Below, in pieces: positions 16,288-25,403 of a stretch of 64,000 nt of DNA. How positions within the stretch are numbered: position 1 is the first letter of the stretch; each line of letters begins with the position of its first letter. Origin of the DNA: Armatimonadota bacterium (GTDB lineage: Bacteria > Armatimonadota > Fimbriimonadia > Fimbriimonadales > Fimbriimonadaceae). The notes beneath the pieces are model-generated. The model had not been told where the DNA came from and did no database searches. It was given only the letters and a program-made list of their open reading frames with translations. The stretch is taken from the NCBI GenBank assembly GCA_018268255.1, contig JAFDWX010000004.1, positions 1-64,000 on the forward strand, in the 5' to 3' direction. The translations under genes were made by a program, and so were the position numbers.

Positions 16288-17481
16288 CTAGTCTGCGAAC
16301 GGCCAGGTCGGCAAAGTCCTGCTCAGAGCCTTGTCGGATCGATAGCCCAACTCGTACTCCGCCTGCATCAGCGTATGGATTTCGTGAGTTCCTTCATAAA
16401 TCATCGCACCGCGGGAATTTCTGAAATAGCGCTCGACCGGGAATTCATCGCAATACCCATATGCGCCATGAATTTCGATCGCCTTGTTGGCAGCATCGAA
16501 CGCTGCTTCACAATTCACCCACTTAGCCATGCTGACTTCTCGGGTGTGTCTTAACCCCTGGTTCTTCATCCAGCCCACCTGGTAGTAGAGAAGGCGTCCG
16601 ATGTCTCGGCCTCGCACCATACTTGCAATCATTTGCTGCACGAGCTGCTTCTTACCAATAGCCTCGCCCTGAACCGTTCGCTCATTCGCATACTTGTTGC
16701 AAGCGTCCAAGCAGGCAGTGACGATGCCCACCGCACCCGAGGCAACGGTATACCGACCGTGATCAAGAGCACTCATTGCAATCTTAAAGCCATCGCCCTC
16801 TTCGCCGAGCATGCAGTCTTTGGATAGCCGCAGGTTTTCCATCGTGATCTCGCCCGTGTTTCCGGCTCGAACTCCGAGCTTGCCTTTGATCGGCCGGCTT
16901 GAGAACCCTGGCAGATTTCGATCCACGATAAATGCTGCATAGGGTGCTTTCGCACTCGTTTGGGCGAGGCGTGCGATCACCAAGAACTGATCTGCAAAGT
17001 CAGCCAGGCTGATCCAAATCTTCGATCCGTTGAGCACATAGCCATCGCCATCTCGGGTGGCTGTGGTCTTTAGGCTGCTCGCGTCAGAACCCGCATTGGG
17101 TTCGGTTAAGCCAAAGCCCGCGATTTTCTTTCCAGTGGCAAGGTCCGGCAGCCAACGTTCGTGCTGCTCAGGCGTCCCCCACTGCATCAGCGTCATGCTA
17201 TGCAACCCGACATGAACGCTCATGGCGACTCGAGCGGTCGAATCAGCTCGTTCCAACTCCTCGCAAACCATGCCCATGCTGATGTAGTCTGCGCCCATGC
17301 CCCCAAATTTCTGGGGGATACATACACCCAACAATCCGGCTTCTCCCATTTTCTTCAGAATCACGGGGTCTGATTCATGGGCTCGATCTCGCTCCGCTAG
17401 GCCATTGAGGACCTCGTTCTGGCCGAACTTGTAGGCGGCTTCGCGGATGAGTTGTTGTTCTTGCGTCAGGGCAAAATCCAT
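16288..17481 (-). CDS. Acyl-CoA dehydrogenase
   Basis: A 397-residue FAD-dependent dehydrogenase of full family length. The N-terminal helical domain, the FAD-binding segment FGLTEPNAGSD, KIWISLADFAD, and the C-terminal IYEGTHEIHT with the catalytic base Glu are all seen. That Glu position is typical of short/medium-chain and glutaryl-type enzymes, not isovaleryl-CoA dehydrogenase. The chain-length preference is not readable. No other beta-oxidation gene is nearby. The start has a -10-like TAAACT 6 nt upstream and no Shine-Dalgarno sequence. Confidence 0.95.
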   Translation of the reverse strand: MDFALTQEQQLIREAAYKFGQNEVLNGLAERDRAHESDPVILKKMGEAGLLGVCIPQKFGGMGADYISMGMVCEELERADSTARVAMSVHVGLHSMTLMQWGTPEQHERWLPDLATGKKIAGFGLTEPNAGSDASSLKTTATRDGDGYVLNGSKIWISLADFADQFLVIARLAQTSAKAPYAAFIVDRNLPGFSSRPIKGKLGVRAGNTGEITMENLRLSKDCMLGEEGDGFKIAMSALDHGRYTVASGAVGIVTACLDACNKYANERTVQGEAIGKKQLVQQMIASMVRGRDIGRLLYYQVGWMKNQGLRHTREVSMAKWVNCEAAFDAANKAIEIHGAYGYCDEFPVERYFRNSRGAMIYEGTHEIHTLMQAEYELGYRSDKALSRTLPTWPFAD

Positions 17482-17487
17482 AACTTT

Positions 17488-17493
17488 AGTTTA
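17488..17493 (-). promoter_or_regulatory. Putative leaderless -10 (TAAACT) of the acyl-CoA dehydrogenase
   Basis: TAAACT on the minus strand, 6 nt from the ATG at 17481. It faces away from the lhr -10 only 30 nt away, so the 55-nt gap would hold two back-to-back promoters. Confidence 0.4.
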
Positions 17494-17523
17494 CCGGTGG
17501 CAGTATATGAACGTTTGTCCACG

Positions 17524-17529
17524 TATAAT
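17524..17529 (+). promoter_or_regulatory. Putative leaderless -10 (TATAAT) of lhr
   Basis: A perfect TATAAT, then 7 nt (CGGGTAG), then the lhr ATG at 17537. Transcription normally starts about 7 nt after a -10, that is, at the A of the start codon. No Shine-Dalgarno sequence is present. Confidence 0.55.
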
Positions 17530-17536
17530 CGGGTAG

Positions 17537-19993
17537 ATGGCCTCGCCGGATGCACTCGATATGTTTTTTGAGTCGCGTGGGTGGGTCCCCTTCCAATTTC
17601 AGAGGGACTGCTGGGACGCCATCGCCCGGGGCGAATCCGGGTTGCTCCACTCAGCTACGGGAACAGGTAAGACCCTTGCCGTATGGCTCGGGATTCTCGG
17701 ACGCTTTGCAGGGAGGCCGATCGCTCCCGGGCTCAAGGTGCTGTGGATCACCCCGTTGCGAGCCCTTGCTCACGATACGCGGGCAGCGCTGGAGAAGGGA
17801 TGCGAAGGTCTGGGATTGCCCTGGACCGTCGAGATTCGAACCGGAGATACGGGCTCTTCTGAGAAGCGCCGCCAGCGGATCGCTCCTCCAGATGTGCTGG
17901 TCACCACGCCAGAGAGTCTAGCAGTCATGCTTTCCAACGCGGACCACAAGGGGGTGCTTTCGAACCTGGAAGCTGTGGTAGTGGACGAATGGCATGAGTT
18001 GCTCTCCACCAAGAGAGGTGTGCTCAACGAACTATGCATGTCTCGAGTCCGCGCGCTATGTCCGAGTTTGATGACCTGGGGCATTTCGGCGACATTGGGC
18101 AATTTGGACACTGCGCGTGATGTGCTCCTGGGTGTTGGGCGAACAGGTCCAATCATTCGTGGCAAGAGCGATAAGGAAACAGTGATCGATTCGCTGCTTC
18201 CCGAAAGCGTGGATCGCTTTCCCTGGGCTGGACATCTGGGGCTGAACTTGCTACCCATGGTGCTGGATGCGATCGAGGAAACCGGGACAACCCTGGTATT
18301 CACGAACGTTCGCAGTTCCACGGAACTCTGGCACCAGGCGATACTTGCTGCTCGGCCAGATTGGGAAGGAACGGTGGCCATTCACCACGGCTCGTTGGAA
18401 CGAGAGATCCGGGATGACGTGGAAATCGGACTCAAAACCGGCCAACTGCGTGCTGTCGTCTGCACGTCGAGCCTCGATCTCGGAGTCGATTTCTCCCCTG
18501 TTGATCGAATCATCCAAGTTGGCTCTCCCAAAGGCGTCGCTCGGCTTTTGCAGCGGGCGGGAAGAAGCGGCCACGCTCCCGGTCAAGTCAGCCGTGTTTC
18601 CTGCGTACCCTCGCATGCGCTGGAACTGGTGGATATTGCCAGCGCTCGGTTTGGAGCCGATCACGAGATGATCGAAGGGAGGGAGCCGCTTGAACGACCT
18701 TTGGACGTCCTCTGCCAACATCTGGTGACCTTGGCGACCGGTGGCGGTTTTCTGCCGGATGAAATCCTTCCCGAAATTCGTACCGCCTACGCTTATCGAG
18801 ACCTGGAATTAAGCGAGTGGGATTGGGCCTTGGCCTTTATCACGCAGGGAGGAACAGCGCTCGGGGCATACCCGCAATTCAAACGCGTTGGTGTTCTGAG
18901 CGATGGAACACATATCATAAAGGACCGAATGATGGCAACTCGCCATCGGCTCAATATTGGCACGATCACCAGCGAAGCCAGCATGTCCGTCCGAATGCAA
19001 GGCGGAGGCAACCTGGGCACCGTCGAAGAAGGATTTGTAGCTCGATTGAGACCTGGAGACACATTCCTGTTTTCGGGGAAACTGCTCGAATTCATCCGCG
19101 CGAAGGAACTGGTCTGCTACGTCAAAAAGGCAACCAAGAATCGAGGGACGGTTCCCAGGTGGGCTGGAGGTCGAATGCCGCTCTCGAATGAACTTGCACA
19201 AGCGATTCGTGTTTTGCTGGATGAGGCTGTGGACGGTGTTCTGGACGGCCCCGAAATGCAAATCATGGCTCCGCTTTTGGACCTTCAGCACCGGTGGTCG
19301 GCGGTTCCTCGAAAGGATGAGTTCCTCGTGGAACAAGTCCAGAGTTCGGAAGGATTTCACCTCTTCTTCTATCCCATCGAAGGCCGACTCGTGCATCAGG
19401 GACTGGCTGCGCTCTGGGCCTATCGCCTTTCAAAAGAGACCCCCATCACGTTCACCATGGCTGCCAATGACTACGGGCTAGAACTCTTCAGCGATTTGCC
19501 AGTGGAACTCGACGGCGATCGGATGGCGCGGCTTCTGAGCTCGCATCAACTTTACGACGATATCCTCAGCAGTTTGAACGCAACCGAATTAGGACGTCGC
19601 CAGTTCCGGGAGATTGCCCGCATCGCGGGATTGGTTTACCAGAGCTACCCTGGAGAAAAACGTACTTCCAAACAGCTTCAAACTTCAAGCAGTCTCATCC
19701 ACGATGTATTTGTGAACTTTGATCCTGAAAACTTGTTGCTTCAACAAAGCAGGAGGGAAGTGCTGGAGAGGCAATTAGAGTCGAACCGACTCAGCAAGAC
19801 CCTTCATCGGCTACGAGAAAGCACGTGCAAAATCACACAGCCTCCCAGGCCCACACCGTTCGCATTCCCGATACTGGTGGACCGGCTGAGAGAGTCGGTT
19901 TCAAGCGAGAGCGCTTCGGATCGCATCGAAAGAATGGCCAAGAGTTTGGAATTACTCGCGGACGTCACCGGTACAGTAGCAGGGAAGAGCTAG
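17537..19993 (+). CDS. Ligase-associated DEXH-box DNA helicase (Lhr-like)
   Basis: An 818-residue superfamily 2 helicase with the Lhr core: Walker A (ATGTGKT) near residue 42, the DEWH box, helicase motif III (SATLG), the C-terminal RecA domain ending with QRAGRSGH, then winged-helix and Lhr-specific domains. The length matches the ligase-associated DNA-damage-response helicase group, which is half the size of long Lhr. pdeM follows after 6 nt, the usual partner. The DNA ligase and exonuclease that complete the module elsewhere are not here. Confidence 0.93.
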   Translation: MASPDALDMFFESRGWVPFQFQRDCWDAIARGESGLLHSATGTGKTLAVWLGILGRFAGRPIAPGLKVLWITPLRALAHDTRAALEKGCEGLGLPWTVEIRTGDTGSSEKRRQRIAPPDVLVTTPESLAVMLSNADHKGVLSNLEAVVVDEWHELLSTKRGVLNELCMSRVRALCPSLMTWGISATLGNLDTARDVLLGVGRTGPIIRGKSDKETVIDSLLPESVDRFPWAGHLGLNLLPMVLDAIEETGTTLVFTNVRSSTELWHQAILAARPDWEGTVAIHHGSLEREIRDDVEIGLKTGQLRAVVCTSSLDLGVDFSPVDRIIQVGSPKGVARLLQRAGRSGHAPGQVSRVSCVPSHALELVDIASARFGADHEMIEGREPLERPLDVLCQHLVTLATGGGFLPDEILPEIRTAYAYRDLELSEWDWALAFITQGGTALGAYPQFKRVGVLSDGTHIIKDRMMATRHRLNIGTITSEASMSVRMQGGGNLGTVEEGFVARLRPGDTFLFSGKLLEFIRAKELVCYVKKATKNRGTVPRWAGGRMPLSNELAQAIRVLLDEAVDGVLDGPEMQIMAPLLDLQHRWSAVPRKDEFLVEQVQSSEGFHLFFYPIEGRLVHQGLAALWAYRLSKETPITFTMAANDYGLELFSDLPVELDGDRMARLLSSHQLYDDILSSLNATELGRRQFREIARIAGLVYQSYPGEKRTSKQLQTSSSLIHDVFVNFDPENLLLQQSRREVLERQLESNRLSKTLHRLRESTCKITQPPRPTPFAFPILVDRLRESVSSESASDRIERMAKSLELLADVTGTVAGKS

Positions 19994-19999
19994 TCTGGG

Positions 20000-20713
20000 A
20001 TGAGCGAATTGACGATTGAATTTGGCGGCGAAGAATTGACACTTATGCCCAGCGGAGGTTGCTTTTGGGCTGCGAAAGGCACTCTGTTTGTCGCCGATCT
20101 CCATTTGGGTAAGTCTCAGTCGTTCCGCGCACGAGGACTTGCAGTACCGACGGGATCCTCGGCCGCCACGCTTAAGAAGTTGTACGTTGATTTGAACTCC
20201 ACGGGGGCGAAAACAGTGGTCATTCTCGGTGATCTCTTCCATCATCGTGACTCTCACTGCGAAGCGCTCCTGGCGCAAGTCTTGGAATGGCGCTCTCGGT
20301 GCTCGAATCCTAACTGCCTTCTAGTCGAGGGGAATCACGACCTGTGGGCGGGCGTCCCTAACGAATACGGATTCACGCTTATTCAACAGGACCACTTCGA
20401 GCCATGGGCAGTGTTTCACGAGCCGGATTTCTTGGATGATAGGCTGGCTTTGGCAGGTCACATTCACCCCGGAGTGAAAATCGCTCTGGATTCCCGCACG
20501 GCCATAAAAGCGAAGGCGTTCTGGAGAACATCCAACCGCCTGGTCCTCCCTTCATACGGTCAGTTCACCGGAAGTTCAACGATCGAACCCAAACCGGATC
20601 ACGGAATCTATCCCATTATTGAAGATAGAGTCATTCGCATCTCCCACGCATTGCTTGCCAAAGAGATTCCACCTTTCGGTAGATCGCGACGATTCGCCGC
20701 TTCAGAGCTGTGA
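20000..20713 (+). CDS. pdeM: Ligase-associated DNA damage response metallophosphoesterase
   Basis: A 237-residue calcineurin-like phosphoesterase with a complete dinuclear metal site: DLHLGK (residues about 33-38), GDLFHH, GNHD and GHIHPG. In the lhr/pdeM/lig/exo repair module this enzyme is thought to process DNA ends. It begins 6 nt after the helicase stop and is clearly co-transcribed with it. Both members of the pair are intact. Confidence 0.92.
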   Translation: MSELTIEFGGEELTLMPSGGCFWAAKGTLFVADLHLGKSQSFRARGLAVPTGSSAATLKKLYVDLNSTGAKTVVILGDLFHHRDSHCEALLAQVLEWRSRCSNPNCLLVEGNHDLWAGVPNEYGFTLIQQDHFEPWAVFHEPDFLDDRLALAGHIHPGVKIALDSRTAIKAKAFWRTSNRLVLPSYGQFTGSSTIEPKPDHGIYPIIEDRVIRISHALLAKEIPPFGRSRRFAASEL

Positions 20714-21212
20714 GCGTTGCAATAATCTAAAATTAGTCATAATATTTATTATCAGAAACATAGATGTCCTGGTGACATCGCTTCTTCGCACCCCCGTTTC
20801 GGTCCACACACAAAGGTTTCCAAAATGGACACAAAGGGCTCCGATGTTTCCTCATGTGAATTGTTTGTTCTGTCGAGCTGTGTCGCCATAAGCCAATCGA
20901 CGCGACACCAATCTAGTTCGATACAGTGTTTTGGCGTGCGATGTAGGCGCCTAACTCGATGCTCTGGCTCCGAAGCGCGGTACGTCTGGAATCTCCTGCG
21001 CACTTCCTGGCAATAGTAAGCCTGAGAGTGCTCCGTATCCAAGCCACATTCTTAACGACCACTTCATTCACCCAATTTGGATCGACAACGCTCCTGCTGC
21101 CCTGTACGTACTCCACGCAAATGCGAAAAAGACATAATACATATGGAGGAACGGGACAACTGGCTTGAACCAATTGCCCCATCTTAACTAGGAGAAGAGA
21201 CTACCTGCTGAT
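20714..21212. other. Gene-poor intergenic stretch
   Basis: About 500 bases between pdeM and a small minus-strand gene. The short open frames here have no ribosome site and no recognisable protein. The first 50 bases are AT-rich. I see no tRNA; the string GTTCGAT near 20920 recalls a T-loop, but no stem forms around it. It may be decayed sequence or the remnant of a lost member of the repair module. Confidence 0.4.
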
Positions 21213-21428
21213 TTAGCTGGCTCTACGTTCCAACTGGTCGGATGCGCGATCGCACACGCCGATGAGTTCATCAATGAAGTCTCCGAACTCCTCGCCTCGC
21301 TTGGATTTTGAGAGTGCGTACATGACAGCTCCGGTGCCAAGCAGAATCAACCCGGCCATTACCGGGAGTTTCCATTTGCGACCGTGGCCCGCTTCTTGAG
21401 AACAATCATCCATGGCGTATTCGTACAT
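21213..21428 (-). CDS. Small single-pass membrane protein
   Basis: A 71-residue protein with a short polar N terminus, one hydrophobic segment (PVMAGLILLGTGAVMYAL, residues about 22-39) and a charged helical C terminus. The architecture resembles YtxH-type small proteins, but the family is not recognised. The ATG at 21428 has AGGGA 9 nt upstream, which is a good ribosome site; an internal ATG five codons later has none. Confidence 0.7.
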   Translation of the reverse strand: MYEYAMDDCSQEAGHGRKWKLPVMAGLILLGTGAVMYALSKSKRGEEFGDFIDELIGVCDRASDQLERRAS

Positions 21429-21535
21429 CAGTGCATCCCTGAGAGTTGGACGACTTTTCAGCCCAACTTGTTAATATAGTCGGCGGAAATACCACGATTC
21501 GTTAAGGAAGTTTTGCATTCATAATGAGGAAATCC

Positions 21536-22330
21536 ATGGCCCGAAAGCCGACCCTCAGCCCAACCAAAATCACCACGTATTTAGCTTGTCCAACCAAATA
21601 CCATTGGACTTACGTCGATAGCCGTGGCCGCTATTTCTTGCGGAGTAAGAGCTACTACAGCTTCGGCTCGACCCTTCATTCAGTCCTCCAGCGTTTCCAT
21701 GACCAAAATGATAGTGGCGTGGAGACCGTGGCGCAGGCGGTGGCGAGCGTCGAGGAATCTTGGATCGAGGCTGGGTATAGCAGCGCCCAGGAAGCCGAAG
21801 AGGCTCTTGGAGAGGGCAAGGAGATCATCGCCACGTATGTAGGCCGATATCTCGAAGAGCCAAGCGAAGGAGTGCCGATTCTGGTTGAGAAACTTCTCCG
21901 CTTCGACTTGGGCGATTTTGCTTTGATTGGACGCGTGGATCGCGTGGATGAACATCCGGACGGATCACTGGAAATCATCGACTATAAGTCCGGCCGGTCA
22001 GATGTGAGTGCCACCGACGTCGCCAATGACCTCGCGATGGCGTGCTATCAACTCCTCCTCAAGCGGATGTACCCGGATCGACAGGTGCGAGCAACCATCA
22101 TCGCGATTCGTACCGGAAATCAAGCTTCAGCATCCCTGCCTGTGGCAGCTCTCGACGAATTTGAGCAGGACATCAGGGTGCTTGGACAGGAGATTCTGAA
22201 TCGCAATTGGGAAGACCACGTCGCCGTAGCGAAGAGCTTATGCAATGGATGCGACTTCCTGGCGCTCTGCCGGCGCGGAGGTCTTATCCTCCCGGAAGAC
22301 GATCCGGAATCCAATGTGGTGTTTGAGTAA
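21536..22330 (+). CDS. RecB-like PD-(D/E)XK nuclease with putative Fe-S cluster
   Basis: A 264-residue stand-alone nuclease of the RecB/AddB/Cas4 type. The core shows GRVDRVDE and EIIDYKSG (the D...(D/E)XK site) and a C-terminal YQLLL segment after it (the Q-Y motif). Cys at about residue 18 (LACPTKY) with the C-terminal CNGCDFLALC gives the four-Cys arrangement that holds a [4Fe-4S] staple in AddB and Cas4. ATG 21536 follows AGGA at 5 nt; the ATG 12 nt earlier lacks a well-spaced site. There is no cas1/cas2 or helicase partner. The 3' end overlaps the M16-like gene by 47 nt. Confidence 0.88.
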   Translation: MARKPTLSPTKITTYLACPTKYHWTYVDSRGRYFLRSKSYYSFGSTLHSVLQRFHDQNDSGVETVAQAVASVEESWIEAGYSSAQEAEEALGEGKEIIATYVGRYLEEPSEGVPILVEKLLRFDLGDFALIGRVDRVDEHPDGSLEIIDYKSGRSDVSATDVANDLAMACYQLLLKRMYPDRQVRATIIAIRTGNQASASLPVAALDEFEQDIRVLGQEILNRNWEDHVAVAKSLCNGCDFLALCRRGGLILPEDDPESNVVFE

Positions 22331-23489
22331 TCAGATCGAGAGCTTCCGATTTCACATCCGCCAGAGGAACCTTATTCAACGACTCCCGAAACTCGTCCAG
22401 CGACGTTTGTCGCCCCATCAGAACAGAAAGCATCTCCCAGATGGTGCGCGATCGGATGCTCCCGTCCAAAGAGTCGTCTGGACCAAGAAAGAAGAGGCCG
22501 TAGGAACTCTTCCCTTCTATTGAGGCTGTCACCTTAGCCCGCAGACTCAATAGGTCTTGGTCTGTTAAGTTTTCCAGCTGCAACTTGATTTCATTGATCG
22601 CTGGAGACCATCCCGATTGCCGATCAGGAGCACTTAATGCTGCAATTCTGGGTTCCCAGCCGGTCAAGCTGGGCCAAGCGAACGCCATGCTTTGATAGCA
22701 GAGTCTTTCCTGCTCGCGAGCGATCTGAAACAGCGAGGAACTCTTCCCTACACCCAACTTGGCCAAAGCCAGAGCCAATGCGGCCATTCGGTCGGGCGTA
22801 CTCGGGACTGGTTTCCCTGTCAGAGACCAGACCGCAAACCCACCTCGAGTTGCATCGACCAGGGGCACATCGGCCTTACTTTGGTCGGCGGGACGCGATT
22901 CCTTGGGTGCCCAGTACGCAAATGCATCCTCGATTGCTTGCCCGGCTGATCCAGCGGGATAGTTCCCGGACACCAGGAACTGGAGACGTGACCGGACGAA
23001 TCGCTCGTCATACAACCTCTTGACTCGTGCCACGCTGACCGACGTCCAATTTTTGCGAATGGGGTAGACGCCAAGATCGAAGGTTGAGGGAGTTTGGGAT
23101 TTCGCAGCCTCAATCAGGCTGCTGACCTGGTCGTCAAAGAGATTTGGCACCTTGATCATCTCGGAGATAACGTCGATCGCGACGTTCATTCCCTCTTTTC
23201 CGCCGGGTGCTTGGACCGTCAGAATCAGCCAACGGCCGCACACGGTCACGGTTGGCGCAACTCCATCCTGCCCCCCATACGACTGAATTTCCTCTCGGGT
23301 GTAGTTCCGCGTTCCCTGCATCAAGGACTTGCCCAGGATCGGCAACGAAAGCTGATCTTCTGGCCCAAGATCCGGCATTTTGAGTGCAGCGCAAACCACC
23401 ACCGATTTGGACCCCGGATCGCGAGACTCAGCAACAGGAAGAGGGGTTGCCGAGGGCTGTAAGGTCGCGAGCAAAAGTGCGTGGATCAT
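22284..23489 (-). CDS. M16-family peptidase-like partner, no catalytic motif
   Basis: A 401-residue insulinase-like protein with a short hydrophobic N terminus (MIHALLLATLQPS) that may act as a signal. The HxxEH zinc motif is absent. A segment with RVKRLYDERFVRSRLQFLVSGN, typical of the M16 fold, is present. It starts with an ATGA overlap inside the stop of the catalytic M16 gene. Such A/B pairs usually form heterodimers in which one subunit holds the zinc and the other helps to bind the peptide. Confidence 0.8.
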   Translation of the reverse strand: MIHALLLATLQPSATPLPVAESRDPGSKSVVVCAALKMPDLGPEDQLSLPILGKSLMQGTRNYTREEIQSYGGQDGVAPTVTVCGRWLILTVQAPGGKEGMNVAIDVISEMIKVPNLFDDQVSSLIEAAKSQTPSTFDLGVYPIRKNWTSVSVARVKRLYDERFVRSRLQFLVSGNYPAGSAGQAIEDAFAYWAPKESRPADQSKADVPLVDATRGGFAVWSLTGKPVPSTPDRMAALALALAKLGVGKSSSLFQIAREQERLCYQSMAFAWPSLTGWEPRIAALSAPDRQSGWSPAINEIKLQLENLTDQDLLSLRAKVTASIEGKSSYGLFFLGPDDSLDGSIRSRTIWEMLSVLMGRQTSLDEFRESLNKVPLADVKSEALDLITQTPHWIPDRLPGG

Positions 23490-24637
23490 CTCACCACCTT
23501 GCCGACGCCGACGTCCAAGGCTTTGCGCAGTTCAGATTCGACCGAACCGGCTGAAATAGCGTCAACTTGAGCAACTAGTGCGTCGGGTTTGATGTCGGAC
23601 CCTTCGGCGAGCAGTGGACCCCAAACCATGACAAGTCCGCTGGGGCTGGAGATGACTCTTCTTACCCAAGCGCGCGCAAGCCGCAATCCAGTATCCGCCG
23701 TGGTTTCAGCAGAAGTTTCCAGATCTTTGGTGACCCTCGACCACTGCTGGTAACTCGGCAGAGTCACGGACAACGCGGAAACTTGAGAGCTGGGGGTGAA
23801 TGAAATCTGAACATCCGGCTCAACAGACTTCAATCCGAGTGCACACGCGAGCGCTCGCGCTGCCGTAGGTGAGTCGAGGCTGGGAACACTCCAAGCCCAA
23901 AAGGGTCCAGAAGGTCCCCTTTCTGCTGGGGGAAGTTCAGGGCCAGCCGGTGGTGCGGCGACAGACTCCGAAACCGCCGCATCCAAGGGCCGCAAGGCCT
24001 CCAGCATGTCAGCAGAAGTACCGGGGCCAGCGGCGCAGATGGCAACATGGGTTCCGGTGATCAAGTGCGACCACAAGTCGCTCAGGTTCTGGGCGGTTGC
24101 CATGTCGAGCCAAGCGGGTTGGCCAAATGGATGTGGAAAGGAGCATGCGGCGTTCCAAGCGTCAATCGCCGGTTGTCGATCGAATTTAACTTGAAACCAT
24201 TCCTGCCGGAGAGTCAGCTTTTCTTTTGACACCATCTCCTCCGTGATGGCGAAAGGCTTCAACAGAGTTTGGATAGCCTCAACGGCGAGCTTAAAATCAC
24301 TCCCAGACCCTTTGACCTCAAATCGGATGGAAGTCGCCGTGGTCGAGGCCGTAAGACTCATCCCTTTGGATTCTAGCCGCTCATCCAGAGCAGGATCGGC
24401 ATGGCTTGCGATGAGATGCTCCAAGAAATGGGGCCAGCCTGCTCGCCGAACGCTTTCGGGAACATCTTTGAGCGACAAAAATAGCCCGACCGATACGGTT
24501 TGAGCCTCGGGCATGCTTTGCACTCCCGCACGAATCCCGCTGGGGAATGTCTCCGTGAGTCGGGGAGCGGAGGACACCTGGCCCACAGCAAAGACTGCCG
24601 CCATTAGGGCAAGACTAGTGGAAGTAGCTCGCACCAT
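23486..24637 (-). CDS. Secreted M16-family zinc metallopeptidase
   Basis: A 383-residue peptidase. After a signal peptide (residues 1 to about 24), the inverted zinc motif HFLEH is at residues 70-74; the third ligand is probably E139 or E146 in the segment KEKLTLRQEW. The start at ATG 24637 gives a proper signal peptide; the longer frame only reads backward into the SDR gene. It overlaps that gene by 23 nt and its partner by 4 nt, so three genes form one unit. The fold looks shorter and more diverged than pitrilysin. Confidence 0.85.
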   Translation of the reverse strand: MVRATSTSLALMAAVFAVGQVSSAPRLTETFPSGIRAGVQSMPEAQTVSVGLFLSLKDVPESVRRAGWPHFLEHLIASHADPALDERLESKGMSLTASTTATSIRFEVKGSGSDFKLAVEAIQTLLKPFAITEEMVSKEKLTLRQEWFQVKFDRQPAIDAWNAACSFPHPFGQPAWLDMATAQNLSDLWSHLITGTHVAICAAGPGTSADMLEALRPLDAAVSESVAAPPAGPELPPAERGPSGPFWAWSVPSLDSPTAARALACALGLKSVEPDVQISFTPSSQVSALSVTLPSYQQWSRVTKDLETSAETTADTGLRLARAWVRRVISSPSGLVMVWGPLLAEGSDIKPDALVAQVDAISAGSVESELRKALDVGVGKVVR

Positions 24638-25358
24638 TGATGTCGATGACGTTACCACTGAGGTAGGCAGCGCCATCCGACAGCAAGAACGCTGCCACAC
24701 TGGCGCAGTCTTCGGGCTTAGCCATTCGGCCAAGCGGAATATCTTTCAAAATAGATTCGAGTTTGGTCTCCATTCCTTCTCGAGCCATGGCGGTCTCCAC
24801 CCATCCCGGCGCAATCCCGAAGAGCTGAATGTTTCGTGGTGCTAGTTCGACTGCCAAGGATCGAGTGAGGTTGATCAGCGCTCCTTTGGATGCAGCATAG
24901 AGAGCGGCTCCACCTTCTCCTTTGAACCCAACTCGGGAAGCAACATTAAGGATCTTGCCTCCGCCGTTGACATCAAAATGCTGGGCCGCATACCGCATGA
25001 TACGCATGGGAGACTCGAAGTTCACGGAAAACGTTCGCCGGAAGGTTGCCTCAAACTCTGCCTCACCCGATTTCACATAGCTCATGGGCATATAAACTCC
25101 CGCGTTGTTCACCACCGCATTCAGCGGGCCGTCCCTCAGCGCCTTATCGATGAGCTCTTTCGCAGATTCAGCCAGGTTCAAATCAGCCTGGTACCGACCT
25201 GATGCACGAGGTCCCATATCACTTTCGGTATGGCGAGCTTCCGCCTCGTCGTTTACATAGTGAATCGCGACATCCCAACCATCGAGTGCGAGACGCATCG
25301 CAATCGCGCGTCCGATGCCGCGCGACCCTCCCGTGACCAAAACTCTGCGTGTTGCCAT
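24615..25358 (-). CDS. Short-chain dehydrogenase/reductase (FabG-like)
   Basis: A 247-residue classical SDR with TGGSRGIG (NAD(P) binding, residues 9-16), NNAG, and the catalytic Ser-Tyr-Lys in ASRVGFKGEGGAALYAASKGA. It resembles 3-oxoacyl-ACP reductases, but the substrate is unknown. It is first in a unit with the two M16 genes; that link may be positional only. Confidence 0.9.
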   Translation of the reverse strand: MATRRVLVTGGSRGIGRAIAMRLALDGWDVAIHYVNDEAEARHTESDMGPRASGRYQADLNLAESAKELIDKALRDGPLNAVVNNAGVYMPMSYVKSGEAEFEATFRRTFSVNFESPMRIMRYAAQHFDVNGGGKILNVASRVGFKGEGGAALYAASKGALINLTRSLAVELAPRNIQLFGIAPGWVETAMAREGMETKLESILKDIPLGRMAKPEDCASVAAFLLSDGAAYLSGNVIDINGASYFH

Positions 25359-25403
25359 ACAGCCTTAACTTTGGCATGAAATATCAGGTCTTGTGGTTCG
25401 GAA

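Noticed and set aside
20910-20945. tRNA-like GTTCGAT segment
   Set aside because: No acceptor, anticodon or T-arm stems can be paired around it.
20752-21042. 96-codon minus-strand frame after pdeM
   Set aside because: No ribosome site, odd composition (many Cys, Arg, His) and no similarity to anything I know.
24638-24733. Upstream extension of the M16 peptidase
   Set aside because: It would reverse-read the SDR C terminus and destroy the signal peptide at the true N terminus.
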